This document shows positions 54,859-63,893 of a stretch of DNA of 64,000 nt, in pieces. Origin of the DNA: Paenibacillus sp. (GTDB lineage Bacteria > Bacillota > Bacilli > Paenibacillales > NBRC-103111); NCBI GenBank assembly GCA_031180825.1, contig JAPSLM010000008.1, positions 62,001 to 126,000 of the forward strand, given 5' to 3'. The first letter of the stretch is position 1. Each line of letters begins with the position of its first letter. Both the position numbers and the translations under genes were made by a program. Under the pieces are notes generated by a model. It did not search any database. It saw only the letters and a list, made by a program, of their open reading frames with translations, and had not been told where the DNA came from.

Positions 54859-57366
54859 GTGCAGAAAAGAACACTCTTTGCAGGCATGCTGGCATTGACG
54901 CTCCTTACTTCCGTCTCCCCGGCCCCGTTATCCGTGGCGTCGGACACCGGGCAGACCATCGCGGTGATGCTCAACGGACAGCCGGTCAGCTTGACCGTGC
55001 AGCCCCGTTTGATCGGAAACACGCTGATGGTGCCGCTCCGCGAGCTGTCGGATGCGCTCGGGGTGAAGGTGCAGTGGGACGAAACCGAACGCTCGGCTAC
55101 GGCAGCCAAAGCGGAGCGCTCGATCAAGCTTCGGCTGGACAGCAAGGAAGCTTTGCGCGGAAGCGAATCCGTCACGCTGGACGAAGCTCCGGCGCTCGAC
55201 AACGGAAATATTTTGATACCGCTGCGCTTTTTCAGCGAGTCGTTCGATTATAACGTCTATTGGGACGGTGTGAACAAGCGCGTAACGATTGCGGATGCGG
55301 ATAAAAGCTTGCCGACCGTCGGTTCGCAGGAACAGATGGAAGCGCTTCTTAAGGAATCCGCCGCCGCTCACGGCAGCGGAAGCAGCATGATGTTACGGGG
55401 TGACAATGCGATCGCGGTCACCGAGAAATCGACGGCTGCCGCACCGCAAGCCGCCGGCAGTACCGCCAAGCAGGCTGCTGACGCGACGCCCGCCTACTCC
55501 GCCACGAACGTACAGGTGCAGGGCGTCGATGAAGCGGATGTCATCAAGACGGACGGCACCTACATCTATCAGGTGAATCGTGACCGCGTCCTCGTGACAA
55601 AAGCCTACCCGGCCGAGAGCATGAGCGTCGTCAGTACCGTTTACTGGGCGGACCCGAATTTTTACCCGCAGGAGCTGTATGTCGATGACAACTATCTCGT
55701 CGTTGTCGGCAATACGTCCTATCCGACGTACGAGAAGCCGGGACCGACGCCTTATGACGCCAGCCCTGCGGCTCCCGCAGATCCGGCTTCGTCGGTTAGC
55801 AGCCCTGCGGCAAAAACCTCTCCTCCTCGGGACATCGGGGTGATCCCGGTACCCGAGCCGGCAATCGGAGAAGCCAAGAAAATGGTCATATGGCCCGGAC
55901 GTCCGACCCGTTCGACGACGAAAACGATCGTCTACGAGCTTGGCGACCGGACCCGGCTTCAGCAAATCCGCGAGGCGGAGCTGGAAGGGCATTACGTCTC
56001 TTCGCGCAAAGTCGAAGACTCGCTGTACGTAGTTACGAACAAATCGATGAATTATTTTTGGATTATGCGCCAAGAGGCGGACTTCGGCGCGAAGCAAGCG
56101 AACGAATCGCTGCCCGCCTACCGGGACTCCGCTGCCGGAGACCAATTTATTACGATCGGCTACGAAGACATCCGGTACTTCCCGAAAGCCGTCGAACCGA
56201 ACTATTTGCTGATCGGCGGCCTTAAGCTCAGCAAGCCTGATCAAAAAATGCAGGTGACGAGCTACCTCGGCTCCGGTCAAAACGTCTACGCTTCTCCCGA
56301 CAACCTGTATGTCACCGTGAGCGAGTACGAGCCTGCGAAAGAGAATGAGCAGACGGACGGCAAGACCAACGTCATGCCCGCGCCGCTTCATATGACGAGC
56401 GCCATTTATAAATTCGGCATGGACAACGGAACGGTACGCTATGTCGGACGCGGCAAGGTGCCGGGACATGCGCTGAACCAGTTTTCGATGGATGAGCACA
56501 ACGGCTATTTCCGCATCGCCACCACAAGCGGCGACATGTGGCGAAACGACGAGCATACGTCGAAAAATAACGTGTATGTGCTGGACGAAGCGCTGAGCGT
56601 CGTCGGCAAGCTCGAAGGGCTGGCCCCGGGCGAGCGCATCTATTCCGTACGCTACGCCGGGAACCGCGCCTATATGGTGACGTTCAAAAATACCGATCCG
56701 CTGTTCGTGCTGGATCTGAGCAACCCTCAAGCGCCTGCCATGCTCGGCAAGCTGAAAATTCCGGGCTACAGCGACTACCTGCATCCGTACGACGAGAACC
56801 ATCTGATCGGCTTCGGCAAGGAAGCTGTGGAGGTGGCGAACAAGAAAGGCGAGGGCTCGGACACGGTCGCTTTCTATCAAGGCATGAAGCTCGCGCTGTT
56901 CGATGTATCCGATGTGGCGAATCCGAAAGAGCTGTTCAAGGAAACGATCGGCGACCGGGGGACCGAATCGCCGCTGCTCCACAATCATAAAGCGCTGCTC
57001 TTTTCCAAGGAGAAGCAGCTGCTGGCCTTCCCTGTCAGCGTAGCGGAATTGAAAGATAAGGCCGGCGTCAATACACCGGAAAAAGCATCGGAATACGGGG
57101 ATTTCACCTTCCAAGGCGCTTACGTTTACGGGCTGGATCTGCAAAAGGGCTTCCAGCTTCGCGGCAAAATTACGCACTTGACGGCAGACGATCTGAACAA
57201 AGCGGGCCAGCACTGGTACGGCAGCGAACGCAATATCGAGCGTCTGCTGTATATCGGCGATACGCTGTATTCGTCTTCGCCCGACATGCTGAAAGCGAAC
57301 GACTTGAACTCGCTGCGCGAAGTCGGCACGCTAGAGCTCCCCGCCTGGAAGCCTCGCAATCCGTAA
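54859..57366 (+). CDS. Beta-propeller secreted protein with copper-amine-oxidase-like N-domain
   Basis: 835 residues, GTG start after AAAGGAGG. A signal peptide (LFAGMLALTLLTSVSPAPLSVAS) precedes the copper-amine-oxidase N-terminal-like domain (about 35-150; VMLNGQPVSLTVQPRLIG, MVPLRELSDALGV, LIPLRFFSESF). The rest is a beta-propeller of the Beta_propel type (NVQVQGVDEADVIKTDGTYIYQV, LVVVGNTSYPTYE, MTSAIYKFGMDNG, VLDLSNPQAPAMLG). A Pro/Ala/Ser-rich insert lies at about 300-330. It is probably a cell-surface or secreted protein with no catalytic role known. Confidence 0.9.
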   Translation: MQKRTLFAGMLALTLLTSVSPAPLSVASDTGQTIAVMLNGQPVSLTVQPRLIGNTLMVPLRELSDALGVKVQWDETERSATAAKAERSIKLRLDSKEALRGSESVTLDEAPALDNGNILIPLRFFSESFDYNVYWDGVNKRVTIADADKSLPTVGSQEQMEALLKESAAAHGSGSSMMLRGDNAIAVTEKSTAAAPQAAGSTAKQAADATPAYSATNVQVQGVDEADVIKTDGTYIYQVNRDRVLVTKAYPAESMSVVSTVYWADPNFYPQELYVDDNYLVVVGNTSYPTYEKPGPTPYDASPAAPADPASSVSSPAAKTSPPRDIGVIPVPEPAIGEAKKMVIWPGRPTRSTTKTIVYELGDRTRLQQIREAELEGHYVSSRKVEDSLYVVTNKSMNYFWIMRQEADFGAKQANESLPAYRDSAAGDQFITIGYEDIRYFPKAVEPNYLLIGGLKLSKPDQKMQVTSYLGSGQNVYASPDNLYVTVSEYEPAKENEQTDGKTNVMPAPLHMTSAIYKFGMDNGTVRYVGRGKVPGHALNQFSMDEHNGYFRIATTSGDMWRNDEHTSKNNVYVLDEALSVVGKLEGLAPGERIYSVRYAGNRAYMVTFKNTDPLFVLDLSNPQAPAMLGKLKIPGYSDYLHPYDENHLIGFGKEAVEVANKKGEGSDTVAFYQGMKLALFDVSDVANPKELFKETIGDRGTESPLLHNHKALLFSKEKQLLAFPVSVAELKDKAGVNTPEKASEYGDFTFQGAYVYGLDLQKGFQLRGKITHLTADDLNKAGQHWYGSERNIERLLYIGDTLYSSSPDMLKANDLNSLREVGTLELPAWKPRNP

Positions 57367-57369
57367 CGG

Positions 57370-57398
57370 TTGGCTTTTTGTCCTCCATGGGGTACAAT
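57370..57398 (+). promoter_or_regulatory. Sigma-A promoter of the 34-residue membrane peptide
   Basis: TTGGCT, 17-nt spacer, TACAAT. Confidence 0.6.
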
Positions 57399-57439
57399 GT
57401 CCGAAGTGACATTTATCCGCTTGGAGGACTGCTAAAGCC

Positions 57440-57544
57440 ATGGTAACTACCGTTATCGTTATCAGCATTATCGTCGCTTTGCTTATCTCGGGCATCACCA
57501 TGTATGTAACGAAGCTCGCTTATTCCCGCAAGGAAGAGGATTAA
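57440..57544 (+). CDS. 34-residue membrane micropeptide
   Basis: One membrane helix (TTVIVISIIVALLISGITMYVT) ends in a charged tail (SRKEED). GGAGGA precedes the ATG, with a rather long spacing of about 12. A promoter is visible upstream. It ends 8 nt before the end of the convergent DUF92 gene. It could be a small regulator of a membrane protein; I do not recognise the family. Confidence 0.6.
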   Translation: MVTTVIVISIIVALLISGITMYVTKLAYSRKEED

Positions 57545-57551
57545 ACCGCTG

Positions 57552-58388
57552 TTACAGCCACAGCGAGAGTACGAAAGCGACGGCGCCGCCAAACGCCGAG
57601 CTTAAAGCGTTAACCGTGTCGTTGGTCATGAGCGCCGACCCGCGGATTCGAACCGCCGCTGCCTCGCAGTGGCGGTTTTTTTCGATTTCTTTCCCGCAGA
57701 CGCGGCAGCGGTACATGACCTGGCATACCGCCCCGAGCCACGAATCGGCCAGCGACCCGGCGAGGCCCCCAACCAGACCAAGGGCGCAAAGACCGGCCGC
57801 CGACCGGACGGAGGCCTCCCACGCCGGGGCGGCCGCCGCTTGCTCCGGCTGCAGCGCCGCCAGCGCCCATGCGACGGCTCCGACGAACAAGCCGCCGGCC
57901 GCGGATGCGGCAAGTCCGAGCAGAGATACGCCGCCGGAAGTGCCTGGCGGTACCGGACGGCCGCTGACGATGGAGCGCGGAGCCGTACGGCTGAGGCCGC
58001 CGATCTCCGTCGCCCACGTGTCCGCGGTTACCGTGGCCATTACGCCGATGAAGGCGGCCCACCAGGCCGGATGCGGCACAAGTGCGGCGCCCAGACAAAG
58101 CGCGAGCCCAAGCCCGCCGTTGGCAAGCACCTGACCGGCATCCCGCCGGCCGGATTTGGCGTAGCCGCTCTCGGCGGCCGCCTTCTTCTTGCTTTTCCAC
58201 TTCGACAGCAGCGAGGATGAGATAAAAAATGCGATCAGTGTCCCGAACCACGCCAAGCTTCCTGCCGCATACATCAGCGTTCCAAGCAGGACCGCGGCGG
58301 CGGCCCCCGATCCGGACAGCGAACGTTTCCTGTACGCCGCTCCGGCAATCAGAACGCTTCCCGCCAATCCGATGATCCAATGCTCCAA
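57552..58388 (-). CDS. DUF92 integral membrane protein
   Basis: 278 residues, TTG start 9 nt after GGAAGGGG. Five to seven membrane helices begin with HWIIGLAGSVLIAGAAYRKRSLS. Typical DUF92 segments are DTWATEIGGLSRTAPRSIV and GSLADSWLGAVCQVMYRC. A C-x2-C pair (CRVCGKEI) followed by a His-Cys (RHCE) may bind metal. In plants the family includes phytyl-phosphate kinase relatives, but its bacterial role is unknown. Confidence 0.85.
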   Translation of the reverse strand: MEHWIIGLAGSVLIAGAAYRKRSLSGSGAAAAVLLGTLMYAAGSLAWFGTLIAFFISSSLLSKWKSKKKAAAESGYAKSGRRDAGQVLANGGLGLALCLGAALVPHPAWWAAFIGVMATVTADTWATEIGGLSRTAPRSIVSGRPVPPGTSGGVSLLGLAASAAGGLFVGAVAWALAALQPEQAAAAPAWEASVRSAAGLCALGLVGGLAGSLADSWLGAVCQVMYRCRVCGKEIEKNRHCEAAAVRIRGSALMTNDTVNALSSAFGGAVAFVLSLWL

Positions 58389-58540
58389 TTCATCCGGCCC
58401 CCCTTCCAACCTCCAGAAATGCGATCGTAAAAAAATGTGTTTTTCGGCGATCCTATATTTACAGACCTGTTGCCACGATAAATCATTTGCGTGATCACCC
58501 GGAAGCCGGCTGGAGCAGGGTACGCCCCTTCCGGGGCCCG

Positions 58541-59173
58541 CTACTTCTTGATCTTGGCTGTAAATGCGCCGAAAGCCTGCTCTCCCCAAAACAGCTCGAA
58601 TCGGTCTCCGTCATTCACCGCCCCGACACCTGCAGGAGTGCCCGTGTAAATGATATCCCCTTCGCCCAAGCCGTAATGGGCGGCGATGTAATCCACGATC
58701 ACCTGGAGATCAAAAATCATGTCGTTCGGATTCCCCCGCTGCACTTCCCGCCCGTTCCGGCTCAAAGCATATTCCGCCTGCTTGACATGCCCGAGGCCGG
58801 GAAACGGACGGAACCCGGTCAGTGCGGCGGAGCCTTTAAATCCTTTGGCTGGAAGCCATGGATGGCCTTGCTTTTTCAGCACCGATTGCACGTCCCGCAG
58901 GGTAAAATCGATGCCCAGCGCCAACTGGTCCACCAGCTCGTCCACGGTGATGCCGTTCTTATAGGCTTGTCCGATACGAAGCACCAGCTCGGCTTCGTAG
59001 TGCACCTCGCCCTGTCCGCCGGGCAGCTCGATTTCACCGCCGTCAATCGCAGCCAGCGCATGCGTCGGCTTCATAAAAATCATCGGCTCCGCCGGGATAT
59101 CGTTGCCGAGCTCCGCCGCATGCCTTCCGTAATTACGTCCTACGCAATAAATGTTGCGAATCGATTCGTTCAT
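58541..59173 (-). CDS. Fumarylacetoacetate hydrolase-family protein
   Basis: 210 residues, the short YisK/YcgM type. FAH core motifs are YCVGRNYGRHAAELGN, the metal-binding EVHYEAELVLRIG and IIYTGTPAGVGAVNDGD. Family members decarboxylate oxaloacetate or cleave acylpyruvates with Mg2+. The substrate is unknown. It is on the minus strand, with the alpha/beta-hydrolase remnant upstream. Confidence 0.88.
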   Translation of the reverse strand: MNESIRNIYCVGRNYGRHAAELGNDIPAEPMIFMKPTHALAAIDGGEIELPGGQGEVHYEAELVLRIGQAYKNGITVDELVDQLALGIDFTLRDVQSVLKKQGHPWLPAKGFKGSAALTGFRPFPGLGHVKQAEYALSRNGREVQRGNPNDMIFDLQVIVDYIAAHYGLGEGDIIYTGTPAGVGAVNDGDRFELFWGEQAFGAFTAKIKK

Positions 59174-59249
59174 GTTCGGATCGTTCCTTTTCCGTTAAAA
59201 TAAGACTCCGCCTTCATTATAATCCCGGCTTGGCGGAATCTCAACGCGA

Positions 59250-59463
59250 TCACGGTTCGAAGAAATGCTCCAGCAGCCCGAGCACTTTCTCATAGCCAAG
59301 AACGGCAGGAAATGATCGCTGTTCGGCACGGCCGCCAGCGCCCCTTTCGGAAGCTTTTGATAAGCATCCACGAGATGATGCAGATCAACCGTGTCTTGAT
59401 CGCCGGCCATAATCATGAATGGCGCCTGGATACCGCGAAGCTGTTCGTCCGAAGGACCTTGAG
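59250..59463 (-). pseudogene. Alpha/beta-hydrolase C-terminal remnant
   Basis: The minus strand reads GPSDEQLRGIQAPFMIMAGD, DTVDLHHLVDAYQKLPKG and NSDHFLPFL, which is the C-terminal third of an alpha/beta-hydrolase (catalytic Asp and His region). The frame then breaks; in the next frame it continues YEKVLGLLEHFFEP and stops. The N-terminal two thirds with the nucleophile are missing, being cut off at the terminator of the next gene. So it shows both a 5' deletion and a frameshift. Confidence 0.8.
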
Positions 59464-59492
59464 CTCTTCGTAACCGGAATTTCGCAAATAAA

Positions 59493-59538
59493 AACGTCCG
59501 CCTCCCAACACGCAAGCGTTGAAAGCAAAGCGGACGTT
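59493..59538 (-). terminator. Terminator of the VTT gene
   Basis: AACGTCCGC pairs with GCGGACGTT, with an inner ACGCAAGCGT hairpin. On the minus strand TTTTATTTGC follows. Confidence 0.75.
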
Positions 59539-60128
59539 TATTTGAAATATTTAGCTTCCACTTTTTTGCCGAGCAGCCACATGATGACGAACACGGCGAT
59601 AATCAGCGCGATTTTCCAAGGCTGCCGCAGCAGATTGGCCAGATCGTGGCCTGCAAAGGATACCAGAAAAATCATGACGCCTTTCCCAAGTAGGGTCGCA
59701 ACGATAAACGTATGCAGCGGCACCTTGGACAGCCCTGCCACGATATTTACCAATGAAGAAGGCGTAAAGGGAAAGCAAGCGAGAAGAAAAATCGGTGTGA
59801 AGCCGTGCGTTTCAAGCCAGTGAATAAATTTTCGGGATTTGGGGTACTTGCGCTCGACCCAGCTGCGAAAACGCGCGCCGAATTTCCGGAAAAGCAAAAA
59901 TACGCAGAACGCCCCTGCGACGACGCCGATCCATGACAGCAGAAAGCCTTCGCCAAGTCCATATGCATTTACGTTTGCGATCAGTATCGCCACTAACGGC
60001 AGAGCGGGAATGAAAGCTTCGATCATCGGAGCGATAATACCGGGCAGCGGTCCTAACGCCTCATACTGCTTCAGCCAAAGCTCAATATCCTGCCAGCTTA
60101 AACGGGTAATGGTTTCCTTCCAGCTCAT
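59538..60128 (-). CDS. VTT-domain (TVP38/DedA-type) membrane protein
   Basis: 196 residues with four or five membrane helices. The VTT signature includes APMIEAFIPALPLVAILIANV, ACFPFTPSSLVNIVAGLSKVP and the reentrant-loop-like FTPSS. Members are lipid scramblases or flippases in eukaryotes and of debated function in bacteria. It is on the minus strand beside the hydrolase remnant. Confidence 0.88.
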   Translation of the reverse strand: MSWKETITRLSWQDIELWLKQYEALGPLPGIIAPMIEAFIPALPLVAILIANVNAYGLGEGFLLSWIGVVAGAFCVFLLFRKFGARFRSWVERKYPKSRKFIHWLETHGFTPIFLLACFPFTPSSLVNIVAGLSKVPLHTFIVATLLGKGVMIFLVSFAGHDLANLLRQPWKIALIIAVFVIMWLLGKKVEAKYFK

Positions 60129-60233
60129 TCGAGTCGTTTCACCTCTATGCTTCCACTATACTATCCTGCAAACCCGATCGCAACTTGCCTGGACGAGCCT
60201 TCCGATCGAGAGCCCGGTTGACTTCCGGATATC

Positions 60234-60264
60234 AAAACGGCCGCCCCCATGGAACGGCCGTTTT
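60234..60264. terminator. Terminator of capA
   Basis: AAAACGGCCG pairs with CGGCCGTTTT; both ends have A/T runs. Confidence 0.85.
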
Positions 60265-60296
60265 CATTCATGATCCCGTTATGAAACTGAATTCGT

Positions 60297-61919
60297 TTAG
60301 CGTGATGTTTTCTGGTTTTCCTCCGTTTTGCGGGCTTCGCCGGAGGACTTGGAAGTTTCGCTCGATTTCTTGGAATCGGTCGATTTATTTTTCGGATCTT
60401 CGGCAGATTTTTTGGTGCTCTCGGTCGTTTTTTTGCCGTTCTCGGAGGATTTGGTCCCCTCAGTCGTTTTCTTGCTCTCGGTGTTCTTGCTCTCGGTGTT
60501 CTTGCCGGTTCCTTGCGTCTTGCCCGAATCTCCTGACTTGCTGGCCGGCGCTTTATCCGCATCCGGCTTCTTGCCCGTTTCCGGCGTCTTCTCGGCCGCC
60601 GGCTGCTTCTTGTTCTGCTCCGCTTTTTTCGGATCGGCGGCTTTGCCGGAATCTGCAGGCTTCTTCGTCCCTTCCGAAGGCGGTTTGACAAGCGTTTTGG
60701 ACGTTCCTTCGGTAATGCCCGCCTCCTTCTTCACAGGCGGCTTCATTTCCGCTCCGGAAGGAATCGTGCGGGCCGGTCCGGGCGTTATGCGCCCTTCCTT
60801 GTCAATCTGCGCGTTGACGGACAAGTTCGTCAGCTTCTCGAACAGCTTGTCCCGGTCCTCATTGACCATCGGGATCGGCTGGGCCCATTTGGTCAAGATC
60901 GGCACCATGCTCAGGTCGCAGTTTCGCTCCTTGGTGCAGGAGGCTTCCAAAATCATGCTTTCCCAAGTATTGGGATTGTCATTGGTCGTAAATATAAAAT
61001 TGCCCATGCTGTAGGCAATCCACTTGCCTTTGTACTGCTCGAAGCCCTGGACGACATGCGGGTGGCTGGCGACGATGAGATCCGCGCCTTGGTCGATATA
61101 CTGGCGTGCCAGATCGGTCTGGGATTTGACCGGATACGCCTTGCGCTCTTCTCCCCAATGGGCGATAACGACAACCAGATCCGCTTCGGCTCTCGCTTTG
61201 CCGATGGCCTCGAACGCAAGCTTCGTGCTGTAGGTTTCCGCCATCCCCGGCTTCGATTTGCCCGCATACCAGCTCGTATCCGGAATCACCCGGCTGAAGC
61301 CGAGAAAGGCGATCTTCATGCCTTTTTGCTCTATAATCACATGCTGATACGCTTCGTCCGCATTCCGGCCCGCGCCTACGCGCTTAATGTCCTGCGCTTC
61401 AAGGTAACCCAGCGTATCGAGCAGCCCTTCGACGCCATAGTCCATGCTGTGGTTGTTCGCCAGGTTAACCAGGTCGACGCCCGCGCGCTTCAATTCGGGC
61501 AGCGCCTTGGGCGACGAGCGGTACACGTATTCTTTCTCTTGAGCCGCGCCCCTTGTCGTAATCGGCGTTTCCAGATTCGCTACGGTAATATCCGCCTTCT
61601 CCAGGTAAGGCTTGACATGCTTGTAAGGATAATCGTAGCCGTTCTTTTGGAGCAAATCGTCTACCTTGCTGGCGAACATAACGTCGCCGACGAACGTGAG
61701 ATTCACTCTCGGGGATTGCTCCGGCGTCGCCGTTGCCGCACCGCCTTCCGCTGCAGGCGGCTTCTCTTGAGCGACTTCCGGGGACGTCGCCGCAGGCGGC
61801 TTGGGCTGCGCTTCCGTCTTGGGAGGCAGAGCCAACTCGCCGCCTTTTTCCCCCTCCTGCGGAGGATCCAGCTTTTGGATCAAATATACGAAGGCGCCAA
61901 CCGTGATGAGGCTTAACAA
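60297..61919 (-). CDS. capA: CapA-family (PGA_cap) protein with a low-complexity tail
   Basis: 540 residues as listed. An N-terminal helix (LSLITVGAFVYLIQ) precedes the PGA_cap metallophosphatase-like domain (about 70-330; NLTFVGDVMFASKVDDLL, NLANNHSMDYG, SHPHVVQG). The last about 150 residues are almost only Lys, Ser, Thr, Pro and Glu (KTTEGTKSSENGKKTTE), a wall-spanning region. The start is uncertain: the TTG used here is inside the helix, and the frame stays open to ATT at 62016-62018, which has AGGGGTAGG just upstream. The family acts in polyglutamate or polysaccharide export; no cap genes are adjacent. Confidence 0.85.
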   Translation of the reverse strand: MLSLITVGAFVYLIQKLDPPQEGEKGGELALPPKTEAQPKPPAATSPEVAQEKPPAAEGGAATATPEQSPRVNLTFVGDVMFASKVDDLLQKNGYDYPYKHVKPYLEKADITVANLETPITTRGAAQEKEYVYRSSPKALPELKRAGVDLVNLANNHSMDYGVEGLLDTLGYLEAQDIKRVGAGRNADEAYQHVIIEQKGMKIAFLGFSRVIPDTSWYAGKSKPGMAETYSTKLAFEAIGKARAEADLVVVIAHWGEERKAYPVKSQTDLARQYIDQGADLIVASHPHVVQGFEQYKGKWIAYSMGNFIFTTNDNPNTWESMILEASCTKERNCDLSMVPILTKWAQPIPMVNEDRDKLFEKLTNLSVNAQIDKEGRITPGPARTIPSGAEMKPPVKKEAGITEGTSKTLVKPPSEGTKKPADSGKAADPKKAEQNKKQPAAEKTPETGKKPDADKAPASKSGDSGKTQGTGKNTESKNTESKKTTEGTKSSENGKKTTESTKKSAEDPKNKSTDSKKSSETSKSSGEARKTEENQKTSR

Positions 61920-62285
61920 GCCGATTTTTATCCAAAGCGTTCTTTTCTGCTTCTGCTCCTTCTCCTGTTCATGCTTTTGCTTGCGCGATTGTTCCGTATC
62001 AACCGGTTCCTTATGAATCTTAACCTACCCCTATCCTATCCCGCTGCGAATCAGCGCATATGTTCTCTTTTCTTTCCCATTATAGCAAATCGCCCGCTTG
62101 TGGTCATGGGGCACAAATACCTAAAAAAAAACGATTGCCAAGCCCCCCCTTATTCTGGTAATATAAATTTTCTCTCGACTTTTTAGGCAACTCACCTCAA
62201 TCCGCCTCATCCCTCGCCGAACCCGGCGAACCGGGCTTCGCTGCCGTTACCAGCAAAGCTCCAATCCAAGCTTACGGAGGTGTCT

Positions 62286-63062
62286 ATGCTTTTCCCTGTC
62301 TTAATGAAGAAAGCGTTCGCACGCAATCTGCAGTACCGCTTATCCCATGCGGTTAATACGGTTGCCAGCATCGTGTTCGGGCTGATCTACGTCTCGATCT
62401 GGCAGGGTATCGGACAGCAGGACGGCATGCACGGCTACAGCCTGCAAACCGTCGTCCATTATGTCGCGCTTAACCAAGCGACGCTGTGGGTGACGTTGTT
62501 CGTGACCAACGGGCTCGCGATCGAGCGCTCCGTACGCACCGGACAGATCGCGACGGACCTGATGCGTCCGGTTCATCTGTTTTACCAGCTCATGTGCCGC
62601 GAATGGGGACAAATCGGCTACCAATTGCTTTACAAGACGATCCCCATCTACCTGATTTACGTGTGGATGCTTTCGCTGCCGGTTCCGCACAACGCCGGCA
62701 CCTGGCTTGCTTTCGCCACGGCGCTCGCGATGGCCGCCTACATGAATATTTGCGTGAATTACCTCATCGGCGTAACGGCCCTCTGGACTACCGAATCGAC
62801 TTGGCTGTTTTGGGTTCACAATTCCATCTCAAGCCTGCTTTCCGGCTTTCTCATTCCGGTCGAATGGCTGCCGCAATGGCTTCAGCGCATCGCTTATATG
62901 ACGCCTTATCCGTACATGCAGTACATTCCAACCAAAATTTATTTGGGCCTCGCTTCCCCGTCCGAAATGTACGGCGGCCTTTTGTGGTGCGTTCTGTTCA
63001 CTGCGTTTTGCCTCGCCGCAACCGCTATTGTGCGGAATAAAGTGGAGGTGCAGGGCGGATGA
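62286..63062 (+). CDS. ABC-2 family transporter permease
   Basis: 258 residues with six probable helices. KKAFARNLQYRLSHAVNTVASIVFGLIYVSIWQ and SSLLSGFLIPVEWLPQWLQRIAYMTPYPY (shown in part) follow the ABC-2 pattern of exporters of drugs or glycans. GGAGGTG lies five bases before the ATG. Its stop overlaps the next start (ATGA). The first gene of an operon that continues past the window. Confidence 0.87.
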   Translation: MLFPVLMKKAFARNLQYRLSHAVNTVASIVFGLIYVSIWQGIGQQDGMHGYSLQTVVHYVALNQATLWVTLFVTNGLAIERSVRTGQIATDLMRPVHLFYQLMCREWGQIGYQLLYKTIPIYLIYVWMLSLPVPHNAGTWLAFATALAMAAYMNICVNYLIGVTALWTTESTWLFWVHNSISSLLSGFLIPVEWLPQWLQRIAYMTPYPYMQYIPTKIYLGLASPSEMYGGLLWCVLFTAFCLAATAIVRNKVEVQGG

Positions 63063-63850
63063 GCACGGTACGCATGTTTTTGCTGCTGGTCAAAGCCAGC
63101 GTCCGCAGCCGGATGCAGTACAAATTCAACTTCTGGCTATCCTCCGTGCTAGCGGCCCTTGTCAGTGCAATGGACTTTTTGCTGCTTTCCGTGATTTTGT
63201 GGAAATTTGACTCGATTCAAGGCTGGAGCTTGTACGAAATCGGCTATTTATACGCCACCATCCTGCTGTCCAAAGCGCTCTACCGCAGCTTCGCCAACGA
63301 TGTGCATCATCTGGAGAAATATTTGGTTTCCGGCGATTTGGACCAGTTGCTCGTCCGCCCGATTCCCGTCTTGCTGGCGCTGATGTCGCAAAATTTCCGT
63401 CCGATGTTCGGCGAATATGTGCAGGGCGGCATCATCCTGACGCTATCCCTGGGACAGATGATAAGTACGGGACAGGTGACCGCAGCGGCCATTCCGCTCA
63501 CCTTCGTCGTTCTGGTGACGGGCGCTGCATTTTTGTTCGCCATCGGACTCGGCACCGCGACGTTCGGCTTCTGGACGACACGGGTCAGCGATCTGCAAAA
63601 TTTGACCGAGGACGCCGCTCGCACCGCCGTACAGTATCCGATGGAGCTGTATCCCGTTTGGCTGCGGACATTGCTGCTGACCCTGATCCCTGTCGGGATG
63701 GCGAACTACATACCGGCGCTTTATATCGTGAAGGGACAATTCGGCTGGTGGCTGCTGCCGGCCGTCATGGCGTTCGCCGTCGTTTTCCTGCGGCTCATGC
63801 TGCGATTCTGGCGGTTCGGCCTGAGCCGTTACCAAAGCAGCGGAAGCTGA
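63059..63850 (+). CDS. Second ABC-2 family transporter permease
   Basis: 263 residues, six helices. SRMQYKFNFWLSSVLAALVS and LTEDAARTAVQYPMELYPVWLRTLL are characteristic of the DUF990/ABC-2 branch. It pairs with the previous permease, and a transport ATPase follows. The substrate is unknown. Confidence 0.86.
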   Translation: MSTVRMFLLLVKASVRSRMQYKFNFWLSSVLAALVSAMDFLLLSVILWKFDSIQGWSLYEIGYLYATILLSKALYRSFANDVHHLEKYLVSGDLDQLLVRPIPVLLALMSQNFRPMFGEYVQGGIILTLSLGQMISTGQVTAAAIPLTFVVLVTGAAFLFAIGLGTATFGFWTTRVSDLQNLTEDAARTAVQYPMELYPVWLRTLLLTLIPVGMANYIPALYIVKGQFGWWLLPAVMAFAVVFLRLMLRFWRFGLSRYQSSGS

Positions 63851-63893
63851 CGTTTTACGATGCCTTCCGGATCTGAAAGGAGCAAATGAACCG

